A stretch of DNA of 64,000 nucleotides from Bradyrhizobium betae (GCF_004123905.1 NZ_MZXW01000013.1:1-64000), one strand, 5' to 3'; positions 44,504 to 53,947 are shown, numbered from the stretch's first letter. The notes: a model not told the origin generated them from the letters alone. Program-made: numbers and translations.

Positions 44504-45103
44504 ATGGACATGGTCGCACTCGGCATATTCCTGACTGCGGCCGTGGGATTGCTGGGTTCGCCGGGTCCCGCGATCGCGGCGCTCATCGCGGTCGGTCGCG
44601 CCCGGGGCTTTGTCGGGGGGCTGCCGTACTTTCTCGGACTTCAGGTGGGGCTCGCCATCGCCGCCGGCGTGACCGCTGCAGGACTGTTTTCGCTGCTGGC
44701 GGCGTTTCCGTCGGCACTGCGTATCATGACGATCGCCGCCACGGTCTACCTCATCTATCTCGCCTACAAGATCGCATCGTCCCCTGTCGGAGACACCGCC
44801 GAGGAACGCAGTCGCACACACGCCTCGCCTGCGGCCGGATTTCTCCTGGGCATGACGAACCCGAAGGCGTATCTGGCCTTCGCGTCCCTGCTGGCGTCAT
44901 ACACCTTGATCAAGGAGAGCGCGCAACACGACACGCTTGCGAAGTGGTTCCTGCTGGTCGTGGTCATGATCGTGGTCGACATCATCTGGCTCTATGTCGG
45001 GGTGTTCCTGCGTCGATTGCGGCTGTCGCCGAGTAGCGAGCGCGCGCTCAACGTCACGCTCGGACTGATGGTGCTGATCGCGGCCGGATTGGCGTTCGTT
45101 TAG
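44504..45103 (+). CDS. LysE-family exporter
   Basis: The 199-residue protein has about six hydrophobic helices and LysE/RhtB hallmarks: LLGSPGPAIAALIAVGRARG, then FLGLQVGLAIAAGV, and FLLGMTNPKAYLAFASLLAS. It should export amino acids or similar small molecules. The start at 44504 has AAGGGG upstream; the ORF extends to 44438 with a poorer start. Confidence 0.88.
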   Translation: MDMVALGIFLTAAVGLLGSPGPAIAALIAVGRARGFVGGLPYFLGLQVGLAIAAGVTAAGLFSLLAAFPSALRIMTIAATVYLIYLAYKIASSPVGDTAEERSRTHASPAAGFLLGMTNPKAYLAFASLLASYTLIKESAQHDTLAKWFLLVVVMIVVDIIWLYVGVFLRRLRLSPSSERALNVTLGLMVLIAAGLAFV

Positions 45104-45156
45104 CCCGTAGCAAGAACCACAGCCAAGTGTCTTGAGCGGTCGGCGGCGAACGTGTA

Positions 45157-46434
45157 ATGCCGCAACAGTCCTTTCCTGGTGCCCGCTTGAACCCCCTGCC
45201 CCAAAATCCCGTGGTCGCGTCCGGATCGTTCGCAGCGATGAAGTCGGTGCCGTACCGGCTCCAGTTCATCGCTTACGTACTGGCGATGATGGCCGACAAT
45301 ATCGAGCATGTGATCAGCTATTGGGTGGTGTTCCAGAAATTCCATTCGCCGACGCTGGGAGGCTTTGCCGTGCTGTCGCACTGGCTGCCGTTCCTGCTGT
45401 TCTCGGTCGCGGTCGGCGGGCTTGCCGACCGGGTCGATCCGCGCCGCATCATCCAGTGCGGCATGCTGCTGTTCATATTGGCCTCGGCCGGCTGGGGCTT
45501 CTTCTTCATCACCGACACCATCCAGATGTGGCACGCGATGCTGCTGCTGGTGATCCATGGCTGCGCCGGCGTGCTGTGGCAGACACCGAACCAGTTGCTG
45601 CTCTACGACCTCGTCGGCCCCGCTGATCTTCCGAGCGCAGTGCGGCTGAACGCGATGGCGCGCTATCTCGGCATTCTGGTCGGACCTGCCGTCGGCGGAA
45701 TCATCATGCTGACGCTAGGCACCTCGCACGGCATCATCTTCAACACGCTGTTCTATCTGCCGATGCTGCTGTGGCTGTTCTGGGCGCCGGTGCGCGACAG
45801 CAGCGTGGCCGTGCGGCGCTTTGCGGTACGCGGCTTTGCCGACATCATGCTGACCATCCGCGCCATCGGCACGCAGCCGGTGCTGACCGCGATGACGTGG
45901 CTCGCCGGCCTCACCTCCTTCATGATCGGCAATGCCTATCATGCGCAGATGCCGGGCTTTGCCGGCGATCTCGGCCATGGCGATCCCGGCGTGTCCTATA
46001 GCGTGCTGCTCGCGGCCGACGCTGCCGGTGCGCTGCTCGCCGGCATCGCGCTGGAATCGTGGGGGCGGCTGAAAGGCACGCCGCGCACCGCGATCACACT
46101 GGCGATGCTGTGGAGCGTGGCGCTGCTCGGCTTTGCGGCAGTGAAAATCTATCCGGTCGCGATCGTGCTGCTGTTCTTTGCGGGTTTCTTCGAGCTGTCG
46201 TTCAACACCATGGCGCAGGCGCTGGTACAGCTGAACGCGCCGCACGACATCCGCGGCCGCGTCGTCGGCCTCTACAACATGGCAGGCCTCGGGATGCGGG
46301 CCTTCAGCGGCATCACCGTCGGCGTCTTTGGCGCTGCGATCGGCATTCACTGGTCGCTCGGGCTCTCGGCCGTCGTGCTGCTGGCGCTGCTGTGTCTGCT
46401 GTATCAGCGCGCGACGAGGAAGGCAGAAGGTTGA
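45157..46434 (+). CDS. MFS transporter (enterobactin-exporter-like)
   Basis: The 425-residue protein has 12 hydrophobic helices and LADRVDPRRIIQCGMLLFIL as motif A, with ADLPSAVRLNAMARYLGILV and LNAPHDIRGRVVGLYNMAGL that are typical of the EntS-like MFS_3 group. The likely role is export of a siderophore or drug-like compound, but no siderophore genes are near. A second MFS gene follows after 52 bp. Confidence 0.87.
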   Translation: MPQQSFPGARLNPLPQNPVVASGSFAAMKSVPYRLQFIAYVLAMMADNIEHVISYWVVFQKFHSPTLGGFAVLSHWLPFLLFSVAVGGLADRVDPRRIIQCGMLLFILASAGWGFFFITDTIQMWHAMLLLVIHGCAGVLWQTPNQLLLYDLVGPADLPSAVRLNAMARYLGILVGPAVGGIIMLTLGTSHGIIFNTLFYLPMLLWLFWAPVRDSSVAVRRFAVRGFADIMLTIRAIGTQPVLTAMTWLAGLTSFMIGNAYHAQMPGFAGDLGHGDPGVSYSVLLAADAAGALLAGIALESWGRLKGTPRTAITLAMLWSVALLGFAAVKIYPVAIVLLFFAGFFELSFNTMAQALVQLNAPHDIRGRVVGLYNMAGLGMRAFSGITVGVFGAAIGIHWSLGLSAVVLLALLCLLYQRATRKAEG

Positions 46435-46486
46435 CTCTCGTCCTTCCGCACCGCACCTTCGACTGAGGGCTTGGGGAGATGACGCG

Positions 46487-47653
46487 TTGCGCAATCGCTG
46501 GGGCATTCTTGCGATCCTGTTCGTCGTGCGCCTCACCATCGCGTTCCAGTTCCAGAGCGTGGCAGCGGTCGCGCCGCTGCTGCAACAGAGTTTTGGCGTC
46601 GGGCTCGCCGATATCGGCATCCTGATCGGGCTATATTTCACGCCGGGCATTGTGCTGGCGCTGCCGGGCGGCGCGATCGGCCGAACGCTTGGCGACAAAC
46701 CCACGACGATCGCAGCGCTGCTGCTGATGACGGCGGGCAGCCTCGTCATGGCCACCACCGATGTCTGGGGCTGGCAGATGGCGGGCCGCCTCACCTCCGG
46801 AGCCGGCGGCGTGCTGCTGACGGTGCAGCTCACCAAGATGGGCACCGACTGGTTTGCCGGGAAAGAGATCGCAACCGCGATGGCGATCTTCGTCAACTCC
46901 TGGCCGGCCGGCGTTGCGATCTCGCTGCTGGTGCTGCCGGCGATCGGCACCGCCTATGGCGCGGGCGCCGTGTTCCTGGCCGCCGGCGCGCTGACCGCGA
47001 TCGGCATTCTCTTGATCATGTTCTACCAGCCGCCGCCGGGCGCAACGGCCAGTGCGACCGGCTCAGGCCGGCTTGATCGCCTCGCGCTGCTGGCGGTGAT
47101 CGTCGCCGGCATGATCTGGGGCCTCTATAATGTCGGCTTCGCCATGATCTTCTCGTTCGGGCCCTCCCTGCTCGCCGAGCGCGGCTGGAGCATCGCGGCG
47201 GCCGGCTCGGCGATCAGCGTCGTGATGTGGCTGTCGGTGATCTCGGTGCCGGCCGGCGGCTATCTCGCCGATCGCTTCAAGCGGCCCTTGATATTGGCGA
47301 TTGCCGCCAGCCTCACGGTGGCCGCCCTGCTGGCCTGGCTGACCCGGTCCGATGCGGTGATCACGATCCTCGTCCTGATCGGCCTGGTCGGCGGACATCC
47401 CGCGGGCCCGATCATGAGCCTCGCCGCCCGCGTGCTCGCCCCGGAGACACGGGCGATCGGCATGGGCGTGTTCTACACGCTGTTCTATGCCGCGATGATG
47501 CTGGGGCCGGCGGTGGCGGGGCGGCTCGCTAAAACGGCGGGGACCGCGGCGGCCGCGCTGGACCTCGGCGCGCTTGCGGTGCTGGCTTGTCCGCCCCTGA
47601 TGTGGCTTTTTGAACGCATTGTGTCTGTCCGTAAACGACGCGCCCAATCCTAA
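46487..47653 (+). CDS. MFS transporter (cyanate/NreB-like)
   Basis: About 388 residues with 12 helices: FVVRLTIAFQFQSVAAVAPL, LALPGGAIGRTLGDKPTTIA (motif A-like), and VPAGGYLADRFKRPLILAIA. No ATG fits; the TTG at 46487 (GGGGAGATG upstream) is the best start, since the frame before it overlaps the previous gene's tail and looks shadow-like. It resembles CynX-type permeases. It is probably in one transcript with the MFS gene upstream. Confidence 0.75.
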   Translation: MRNRWGILAILFVVRLTIAFQFQSVAAVAPLLQQSFGVGLADIGILIGLYFTPGIVLALPGGAIGRTLGDKPTTIAALLLMTAGSLVMATTDVWGWQMAGRLTSGAGGVLLTVQLTKMGTDWFAGKEIATAMAIFVNSWPAGVAISLLVLPAIGTAYGAGAVFLAAGALTAIGILLIMFYQPPPGATASATGSGRLDRLALLAVIVAGMIWGLYNVGFAMIFSFGPSLLAERGWSIAAAGSAISVVMWLSVISVPAGGYLADRFKRPLILAIAASLTVAALLAWLTRSDAVITILVLIGLVGGHPAGPIMSLAARVLAPETRAIGMGVFYTLFYAAMMLGPAVAGRLAKTAGTAAAALDLGALAVLACPPLMWLFERIVSVRKRRAQS

Positions 47654-47721
47654 CGCGGCATTAACCCTGTGCACCTTAGGGTCGTCCCGGACTCCGCCAG
47701 GCGGGGGGTCAGGTTGTGAAA

Positions 47722-48333
47722 ATGGCGTTGGCGAACAAAAAATTTCTTCCGGCCGCCGAGGAACGACGGCGTTTCCAGCGGGTGAAGGTTCACCTGCTCG
47801 GCCGCTACATGCTGCCGGACCGCCGTGAATTCCCCTGCCAGGTGATCAACATGTCGCCGGGTGGCCTCGCCCTGCTCGCCCCCGGCATCGGCAATGTCGG
47901 CGACCGCGTGGTCGCCTATCTCGACCATATTGGCCGCGTCGAGGGCAAGATCACCCGCATCATCGACAATGGCTTCGCCATGACGGTCGGTGCGACGCCC
48001 AGGAAGCGGGACAAGCTCGCGGCCCAGCTGACCTGGCTCGCCAACCGCGACATCCTCAATCTGCCGGAGGACCGCCGCCACGACCGTATCGTGCCGCGCA
48101 ACCCGATCGCGGTGCTGACACTCGAGGACGGCACCAAGATGACCTGCCGCATCATCGACCTTTCTCTGTCCGGCGCTGCCATCGCCGCGGAGAACCGCCC
48201 GCCGCTCAAATCGACGGTTCTGCTCGGCCGGGTCCAGGGCCGCGTGGTCCGAAATCTCGAAGACGGCTTCGCGCTGGAGTTCTTGCACTCGCAGCCGATC
48301 GAGACACTCGAAGAGAGCGTTACCGCGCGGTAA
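47722..48333 (+). CDS. Tandem PilZ-domain protein
   Basis: The 203-residue protein has two PilZ domains. The first carries RRRFQRVKVHLLGRYMLPDR and CQVINMSPGGLALLAP; the second carries DRRHDRIVPRNPIAVLTLED and CRIIDLSLSGAAIAAE. Both have the R-x-x-x-R and [DN]-x-S-x-x-G signatures for cyclic di-GMP. It is cytoplasmic and probably works as a receptor. A strong terminator follows. A GTG at 47716 is an alternative start. Confidence 0.88.
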   Translation: MALANKKFLPAAEERRRFQRVKVHLLGRYMLPDRREFPCQVINMSPGGLALLAPGIGNVGDRVVAYLDHIGRVEGKITRIIDNGFAMTVGATPRKRDKLAAQLTWLANRDILNLPEDRRHDRIVPRNPIAVLTLEDGTKMTCRIIDLSLSGAAIAAENRPPLKSTVLLGRVQGRVVRNLEDGFALEFLHSQPIETLEESVTAR

Positions 48334-48371
48334 AGCGCGACAACGCCAAAACCACTGGATTTCCAGCCCTG

Positions 48372-48405
48372 AAGGCGGCCTCCGCGATGCGGACGCCGCC
48401 TTTTT
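48372..48405 (+). terminator. Rho-independent terminator after the PilZ gene
   Basis: AAGGCGGC pairs with GCCGCCTT, with an additional TCCG/CGGA stem, around a short loop, followed by TTTTT at 48401-48405. It lies about 40 bp after the PilZ stop. Confidence 0.8.
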
Positions 48406-48664
48406 CGTGCGCTGAGACAGGCCCCGCGTGAGTTAACGCACCGGCCTTTCCGCGCGCAAACGACGGTTCCGCCAGCGTTTCCGCGTTAATCGATAAAGTT
48501 TGAATCAATTGCAGTATTCTCTAATTTTAGTCGAATTCGATTCAAGTATAGATCGAATTTGCCTCGCCTTTTACTTGCATTCGTCTCGACTTGACTTGGC
48601 TGACTTAGCGCCAACTCAAAAGCTGCGTGCGCAATGTGGTCCCCAACAAGAAACGGGGGCCGCA

Positions 48665-49291
48665 GTGTTGGATTTCAGGGGACAGGGGAAGGGTTTGGCG
48701 CTGGCCGCCATGCTCTTCGGGATCAGCGCGACAGCGCAGGCCGGTGAGAGCCGTCTGCTCTACGCAAGCCTCGGCGACACCACGCGGGCGCCGATCGGCT
48801 GGGTCGAGTTTTGTGCGGACAATGCCGCGCAGTGCCAGAGCGGGCCGACGCAGCCGCGCGACATCGTGATGTCGCAGACGGCGTGGCGCGACCTCGTCAA
48901 GGTCAATCGCTGGGTCAACGAGACCGTCAAGCCTTTGACCGACCAGGAGCACTGGGGCGTGATCGAGAAGTGGTCGCTGCCGACTGACGGTTACGGCGAC
49001 TGTGAAGACTACGTGCTGTTGAAGCGCAAGATGCTGATCGACGCCGGATGGCCGCGCGAGGCCCTGCTCATCACCGTCGTGCGTGACAAGAAGGGCGAAG
49101 GACACGCGGTGCTGACGGTGAAGACCGACAAGGGCGAGTTCGTTCTCGACAATCAGAACGAGAACGTCATTGCCTGGACGGAGACCGGCTACCGCTTCGT
49201 CAAGCGCCAGTCGCAGGGCGATCCCAACGTCTGGGTCTCGCTCGGCGATACCAAGCCGGCGGTCTCCACCGCCAGCGCAAGAGATCAATAG
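48665..49291 (+). CDS. Transglutaminase-like cysteine peptidase (BTLCP)
   Basis: The 208-residue protein begins with GTG at 48665 and has a signal peptide (LALAAMLFGISATAQA). The catalytic triad is visible: Cys in DGYGDCEDYVLLKRK, His in GEGHAVLTVKT, Asp in FVLDNQNENVIAW. The BTLCP family (DUF920) is periplasmic and related to LapG, which cuts adhesins under cyclic di-GMP control through LapD. It follows a tandem PilZ gene but has its own upstream region. A terminator is at 49359-49396. Confidence 0.87.
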   Translation: MLDFRGQGKGLALAAMLFGISATAQAGESRLLYASLGDTTRAPIGWVEFCADNAAQCQSGPTQPRDIVMSQTAWRDLVKVNRWVNETVKPLTDQEHWGVIEKWSLPTDGYGDCEDYVLLKRKMLIDAGWPREALLITVVRDKKGEGHAVLTVKTDKGEFVLDNQNENVIAWTETGYRFVKRQSQGDPNVWVSLGDTKPAVSTASARDQ

Positions 49292-49358
49292 GAACGAGAC
49301 AACAGGTTACGCGACCCGGTCACATCCCCACCCCTCCCCGTCCCAGACCGGTTCGCGC

Positions 49359-49396
49359 GCGCCCAGCCATCCCCCAATGGCTGGGCGCAACTTTTT
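49359..49396 (+). terminator. Rho-independent terminator after the BTLCP gene
   Basis: A perfect 12-bp stem, GCGCCCAGCCAT (49359-49370) with ATGGCTGGGCGC (49377-49388), has a 6-base loop and is followed by AACTTTTTT. It separates the plus-strand BTLCP gene from the convergent CYTH-CHAD gene. Confidence 0.85.
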
Positions 49397-49409
49397 TGGG
49401 AATGCGCGA

Positions 49410-51182
49410 TCAGTCCAGCGACGACCACGGCACGCGCGCGGCGGTGAAATCGCGCCATGAGCTTTGCAGCGCGGGCTGCACGCCGACCGATGCGCGGGCC
49501 TGCCAGCCGGCGATGGCGGCAGCCGCAATGGCGCTGTCCGGTTCGGTGCCGAGCCCGTCGAGCAGCGATGCCGTGACCGCCATGTCGTTGAAGGCGCCGA
49601 GCTCCTCCTGGAGGCCAGCGAGCCGTCGCGAGAATTTTCGCGCGCATCTGCGATCGGCAAACAGCGGCAGCAGGAACTCGCTGAGATAGCGCAGCCGCTT
49701 GGTCGCGAGCCGCACCCGGTGCAGCTGTTCGGCGGGAAGCGACTTGAAGCGGCGGCCGCGCTTGAGCACCTTCGCGTACTGCTCGGACAAAATGCGCTGC
49801 GCGAAATTGACGGCGGGCTCGGCGAGCTGGCCGAGATCTTCGGCGGCAACGCCGTTGCGCCAGCCCCGCGTCTCGATCCAGTTTCCGAGACTGATCAGGA
49901 AGACGGCGCAGCGGCGATCGGCAAGCGCATGATGCGCCTTGCGGTAGGCTTCGGACTGACGCTTGCCCGCGGCCTTGCCCAGCGCGTCAAAGCCGGCGAC
50001 CGAAGGACAAGCCGTTGCGATCGTCGGCAAGGTCTGGAGCTGGAACACGTCCCAGTCGCGCGCGGCGGAGAGGTCCTGCGCCAGCCATTTCGCTTCCGAC
50101 CGCAGCGCATCGAGATTGCTGAGCGCGCCGACCGATCGCATCAAATCGAGCGCAGAGCGCAGCCGGCGCAGCGAGACGCGCAGCTGGTGCACACCTTCCG
50201 GATTGCGCCCGTCCTCCGCCGCCGGCAGCGACTGAAGCAGATGGAAAAAGCAGGAGCGCAGGATCGTCGCGAAAGCCTCATCCACCGTGACCGATGCATC
50301 GAGGCGGAGTTTGCGCGGGCGTCGCGCCGCTGGCGGCTTGTCGGCGGCGAGATCAAAGCCTCGCGCCGACTTGGTGCGGATCGACGGCTTCACCGCCCCC
50401 TGCTCCGCAAGCAGCGAGGCGATCTCGTAGATCGTGCTTGCGGCGCCGCTCTTGAGCTCCAGTTCGATCTCGCTCACCGGCAGCGAGCGATGGCCGGCCG
50501 TCAGCTCACCCTGGTCGAAGGCAATCTCGACCGTACCGGACGGAAGATCAATCATCCGCGCGTGACGATGGATGTCGGCGGTGAAGACGGCTGCGAGAGG
50601 ATGCGCTTCGAGATGGCTGCGAAGCTTCTCCGGGATGAAGGGCATCGCCAGCGCGAGATCGGGCGCAAGCGACGGCACGCTCGCCTCCCACTCGCCGCGG
50701 CGCAGCGGATCGTCCGCGGCCTCGGTCTTCACGGTCTGTACGAAGCGCGCGCCGCTCTGGCGTACGCGCAGACTGAGGCCGTTACGTCGAAGCAGGCGCT
50801 CGGGCGTGTCGTAATAGACAGATTTGAGATGTTTTCGCGAGCCCTTGTTGCGCGCGTTGGCCGCGATGACAGGTGCAGCGTTGAAATGCGCCATGCGATC
50901 GGCATCGACGAGAAGCTTGAGCTCGATTTCACCGGCGGACCGCGCAGCAGCGTTCGACGGGGTCGGTTCCGGTGCAGGCGTCACGTCCAGCGACGGCGTC
51001 TGATCAATCACGGCGCCCTCGACGATCGCAGGTTCCGCGCCTCGCTCGGCCGGTTCAATGTGCCTGAGGAAGCCGGCAACGACTTGCGTTCTCTTGTTGT
51101 CCTTGGGGACAGGATTCCCGTCCGGCGCGCCCACAGTTTTGCGACCCGGCGTAGCGTCTGATTTTAGCATTTCCGATGACAT
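49410..51182 (-). CDS. CYTH-CHAD protein (inorganic triphosphatase/polyphosphate type)
   Basis: The protein (590 residues from 51182) has an N-terminal disordered part, a CYTH domain with the ExExK motif in GEIELKLLVDADR and SVYYDTPERLLRRNGLSLRV, and a CHAD domain with His-rich helices: VHQLRVSLRRLRSALDLMRS and LHRVRLATKRLRYLSEFLLP. CYTH hydrolyses triphosphates and CHAD binds polyphosphate, so the fusion should act on inorganic tri- or polyphosphate. The start may be 51209 or 51182. Confidence 0.9.
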   Translation of the reverse strand: MSSEMLKSDATPGRKTVGAPDGNPVPKDNKRTQVVAGFLRHIEPAERGAEPAIVEGAVIDQTPSLDVTPAPEPTPSNAAARSAGEIELKLLVDADRMAHFNAAPVIAANARNKGSRKHLKSVYYDTPERLLRRNGLSLRVRQSGARFVQTVKTEAADDPLRRGEWEASVPSLAPDLALAMPFIPEKLRSHLEAHPLAAVFTADIHRHARMIDLPSGTVEIAFDQGELTAGHRSLPVSEIELELKSGAASTIYEIASLLAEQGAVKPSIRTKSARGFDLAADKPPAARRPRKLRLDASVTVDEAFATILRSCFFHLLQSLPAAEDGRNPEGVHQLRVSLRRLRSALDLMRSVGALSNLDALRSEAKWLAQDLSAARDWDVFQLQTLPTIATACPSVAGFDALGKAAGKRQSEAYRKAHHALADRRCAVFLISLGNWIETRGWRNGVAAEDLGQLAEPAVNFAQRILSEQYAKVLKRGRRFKSLPAEQLHRVRLATKRLRYLSEFLLPLFADRRCARKFSRRLAGLQEELGAFNDMAVTASLLDGLGTEPDSAIAAAAIAGWQARASVGVQPALQSSWRDFTAARVPWSSLD

Positions 51183-51209
51183 GACGGTTTGATGACAGAG
51201 CGACAGCAT

Positions 51210-51418
51210 ATAGCTGGTGCGGCCCGCGAGGAATAGTCACGTTAACTCCCGGCGCGCGATCGTCCACACGTAGTGCCCGGCGCTAATATCCGGCAAGGCC
51301 TGTCATAATTGGGCTCGGCATGACGAATTGAATTGCCGTCATGTACTGTAAGTGATCGAATTGACAACGAATCTCGCGGTTCCCGAAAGCGAGATGAACG
51401 CGTCAGCGAGCTTGACTC
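51210..51418. other. Intergenic region
   Basis: About 210 bases upstream of the CYTH-CHAD gene. I see no gene, repeat or clear promoter. Confidence 0.4.
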
Positions 51419-51580
51419 ATGCTAGCCGAAAAATTCTTTCTGGTTCTGGAGACGCTTCGAAGTCACGCCTCCGATGACATGCCCGCGATTGTGACGAGCC
51501 GTCTTGTCACAAATCCTGCGCGGCCTCCCGCGGTTCCCGAGGCCGAGTCTGGTTCACGGCGCAAAAAGCCGGTGCCCTGA
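51419..51580 (+). CDS. Small hypothetical protein
   Basis: This 53-residue frame starts MLAEKFFLVLETLRSHASDD and ends with a basic SRRKKPVP. The MLAEKFFLVLETL start resembles small proteins that I recall from Bradyrhizobium, so the frame may be real despite its weak ribosome site. The first 13 residues could form an amphipathic helix. It lies in the 425-bp gap between CYTH-CHAD and the amidohydrolase. Function unknown. Confidence 0.45.
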   Translation: MLAEKFFLVLETLRSHASDDMPAIVTSRLVTNPARPPAVPEAESGSRRKKPVP

Positions 51581-51634
51581 GAGCGGGACTAGAAGCGATC
51601 CAAAGTCGCAAGATCACGCCCGCATCTGCGCGCG

Positions 51635-52990
51635 TCAGCGCGGCACGATGTTCTTGTAGACCTTGCCTCCCTTCATGATCACGACGAAATTCTTCGCCGG
51701 ATCCTCGACGAGAGCGATGTTCTCGAGCGGATTGCCATCGACCAGCAGGAGATCGGCGAGCGCCCCCTCCTCGACCACGCCGAGTTTGCCCGGATAGGGA
51801 TTTCGCAGGCCTGACAGGTTCAGCAATTCGGCATTGATCGAGGTCGCCATGGCCAGCGCTTCGGCAGGCGTATACCAGCGCGTCAGCGCGGCCAGCATCG
51901 AGCCCTGCCTGTCCGCCAGCGCCTTCGAGAACAGCACGTCGGTTCCGAACGCGGTCTTGATGTTGTACTTCTTCGCCAGCGCGTAGACGCGGTCGGTGCC
52001 GGCAACCACCTGCCGCATCTTGGCCTGCTCCGACGGTCCCAGCGCCGCAGCGCCGGAGATATCCAGGAACGGCTGCGTACTGAGCCAGACGCCCTTCTCC
52101 GCAATCAATTTTGCACTCGCCTCGTCCATGAGATGGCCGTGCTCGATGCATCTCACGCCGGCCGCGATCGAACGCTGAATCGCGACCGGCGTGTAGGCGT
52201 GCGTGGCAACGTAAGTGCCCCAATTGTCGGCGGCTTCGACCGCGGCGCGGAGTTCGGGCTCGGTGAAGGTAGAGACGTCAAGCGGGCTGAATGGCGACGC
52301 GACGCCGCCGCCCGCGGTGAGCTTGACCTGCGAGGCGCCCAGCATCAGCTGCTCGCGCGCACGCACGCGGACTTCGTCCGGACTGTCGGCGACCATGCTG
52401 CCGCCAATCACTTCCATGCGGCTGAGCATGCCACCAATCGTGCGCGGCAGATCGGAAAGCTGCCGGAAGTCGCCATGACCGCTGGTGACGGTGATGATGG
52501 CGCCGGAGGGATAGATCCGGGGGCCGGCGACGAGATCCTCGTCGATGGCCTGTTTCAGTCCGAAGCTCGGCCCGCCCATGTCGCGCACGGTGGTGAAGCC
52601 GCGCATCAGCGTCGCGGTCGCCTCGCTTGCGGCGAGCAGGTTGTTGTAGCCGATATCGCCCGCGAGCGAGGCCATCGGCGTTGGACGGACCAGCATCGCA
52701 TGCCAATGCGCATCGATCAGTCCCGGCATCAGAACGCGCCCGCCGCCCTCGATCACCTGACCGGTGGCGATGATGTCGCCAACCGAGATCTTCTCGATTG
52801 TCCTGTCCCGGACGAGAACATTGGACGCGGCCGAAAGCGCAGCGTTCTTTCCGTCGAAAATCCTGATGTTGCGGAACAGGACTGAGGAGTCTTGCTGGGC
52901 CGACGCCGGTGAGAGACCAAGGCTCGCTCCAACGAAACCAAGCACCGCAGCGGCGCGCGCGAGCGTCACCGGCATAGGCCAACTCAACAT
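51635..52990 (-). CDS. Exported amidohydrolase (imidazolonepropionase-like)
   Basis: A signal peptide (LARAAAVLGFVGASLGLSPA, cleavage near SAQQ) precedes a metal-dependent amidohydrolase of about 420 residues. Metal ligands are visible: H-x-H in LIDAHWHAMLVR, Lys in GASQVKLTAGGG, His in VATHAYTPVAIQ and CIEHGHLMDEAS, and Asp in AFGTDVLFSKAL. Substrates of such periplasmic members include dipeptides, hydantoins or organophosphates; it cannot be set here. It follows the HdeD gene by 18 bp and probably shares a transcript. Confidence 0.88.
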   Translation of the reverse strand: MLSWPMPVTLARAAAVLGFVGASLGLSPASAQQDSSVLFRNIRIFDGKNAALSAASNVLVRDRTIEKISVGDIIATGQVIEGGGRVLMPGLIDAHWHAMLVRPTPMASLAGDIGYNNLLAASEATATLMRGFTTVRDMGGPSFGLKQAIDEDLVAGPRIYPSGAIITVTSGHGDFRQLSDLPRTIGGMLSRMEVIGGSMVADSPDEVRVRAREQLMLGASQVKLTAGGGVASPFSPLDVSTFTEPELRAAVEAADNWGTYVATHAYTPVAIQRSIAAGVRCIEHGHLMDEASAKLIAEKGVWLSTQPFLDISGAAALGPSEQAKMRQVVAGTDRVYALAKKYNIKTAFGTDVLFSKALADRQGSMLAALTRWYTPAEALAMATSINAELLNLSGLRNPYPGKLGVVEEGALADLLLVDGNPLENIALVEDPAKNFVVIMKGGKVYKNIVPR

Positions 52991-53008
52991 GTTCAGTCTC
53001 CGCGGCAC

Positions 53009-53569
53009 TTACGCAGGTCTGGCCAAAGCGAGCCATGCAAAGGTCATCCACCCGATGCCGTGCGATAACAGGTCGATACCGAGCAGCAAGCCCAGCACCC
53101 ACACGCCTGTCGTGGGAAAGCCCGTGAGAATGATGAGTCCCGCCAGAACGCCGAACAGGCCGGAGGCCACCATGATCCCGCCGCCCTGCTGCCAGCGGCC
53201 GATGCCGATCAGCATGCGCACCACGCCGGAGGCGAGCAGCGCAATGCCGAGCACGTAAGTGAGCAGCAGCGCTCCCGTCAGCGGCTGGCTGACCAGCACG
53301 ATGCCGAACGCAATGTAGAGGATGCCGAGTATGATCTGCCAGACGAAGCCGCCCCAGCCCTTGGTCCAGAACGCGTGAAATATCTCGAAGGCGCCCGCGG
53401 CGATCGCCATCCAGCCGATGAACAGCGCGCTGACGACGGTAAAGAACGCGACGTCGCCCAGCACCATCAGCCCCGCGAACACCATGAAGAGACCAAGCAG
53501 CACGCAGACCCAACGGGGCGGCTGCGGGCCGGTCGCGCCCATCGGCGCGCTATGGTCGTAGGTCGTCAT
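53009..53569 (-). CDS. HdeD-family membrane protein
   Basis: The 186-residue protein has six hydrophobic helices and the DUF308/HdeD pattern: LLGLFMVFAGLMVLGDVAFF, ALFIGWMAIAAGAFEIFHAF and ILGILYIAFGIVLVSQPLTG. In E. coli HdeD is linked to acid resistance at high density. The role here is inferred only from the family. It precedes the amidohydrolase gene on the same strand. Confidence 0.88.
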   Translation of the reverse strand: MTTYDHSAPMGATGPQPPRWVCVLLGLFMVFAGLMVLGDVAFFTVVSALFIGWMAIAAGAFEIFHAFWTKGWGGFVWQIILGILYIAFGIVLVSQPLTGALLLTYVLGIALLASGVVRMLIGIGRWQQGGGIMVASGLFGVLAGLIILTGFPTTGVWVLGLLLGIDLLSHGIGWMTFAWLALARPA

Positions 53570-53584
53570 GTCGTCCTCCCCGGT

Positions 53585-53947
53585 TTATCTCCAGCGCCAT
53601 CCGCAATGACGGCGGCCACGATGCCACCAGCACTCCCAACGCCGACGCCGCCGGTGCCATGACGGCGGTCGTGGCGGCGGACGGTGTGGCGGCCGATGCG
53701 GCGGACGATTTGGCGGCCGATGCGGTGGGCGATGACCTGGTGCCGGCAACGGACGGGCCGTCTGCTGCGCATAGTCACGGCCGGCAGGCTCACGCTTGCC
53801 TGCAACGGGTTGATCGATTGGCGACAGCTCCGGCAAGAGTTCGGGCAGGGCTGCGGCATCGCGTGACCACAGGCTCACGCCTGCTCCCGCGAGGATCACG
53901 CCTCCGAACAGCGTCCGCAGCGCGGCGCGCCGATCCATCTCACTCAT
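53585..53947 (-). CDS. Exported Pro/His/Arg-rich protein
   Basis: The 120-residue product from 53947 begins MSEMDRRAALRTLFGGVILA with a twin-Arg-like DRRAALRTLFG signal, then a region of repeated R-P-P-H/N units (about 53650-53750) and a Trp/Arg-rich end (HRRRRRWECWWHRGRRHCGW). The composition and the terminal WECWWHRGR suggest an exported, cell-envelope or nucleic-acid-binding peptide. Similar proteins occur in Bradyrhizobium; function is unknown. It is 15 bp from HdeD. Confidence 0.65.
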   Translation of the reverse strand: MSEMDRRAALRTLFGGVILAGAGVSLWSRDAAALPELLPELSPIDQPVAGKREPAGRDYAQQTARPLPAPGHRPPHRPPNRPPHRPPHRPPPRPPSWHRRRRRWECWWHRGRRHCGWRWR

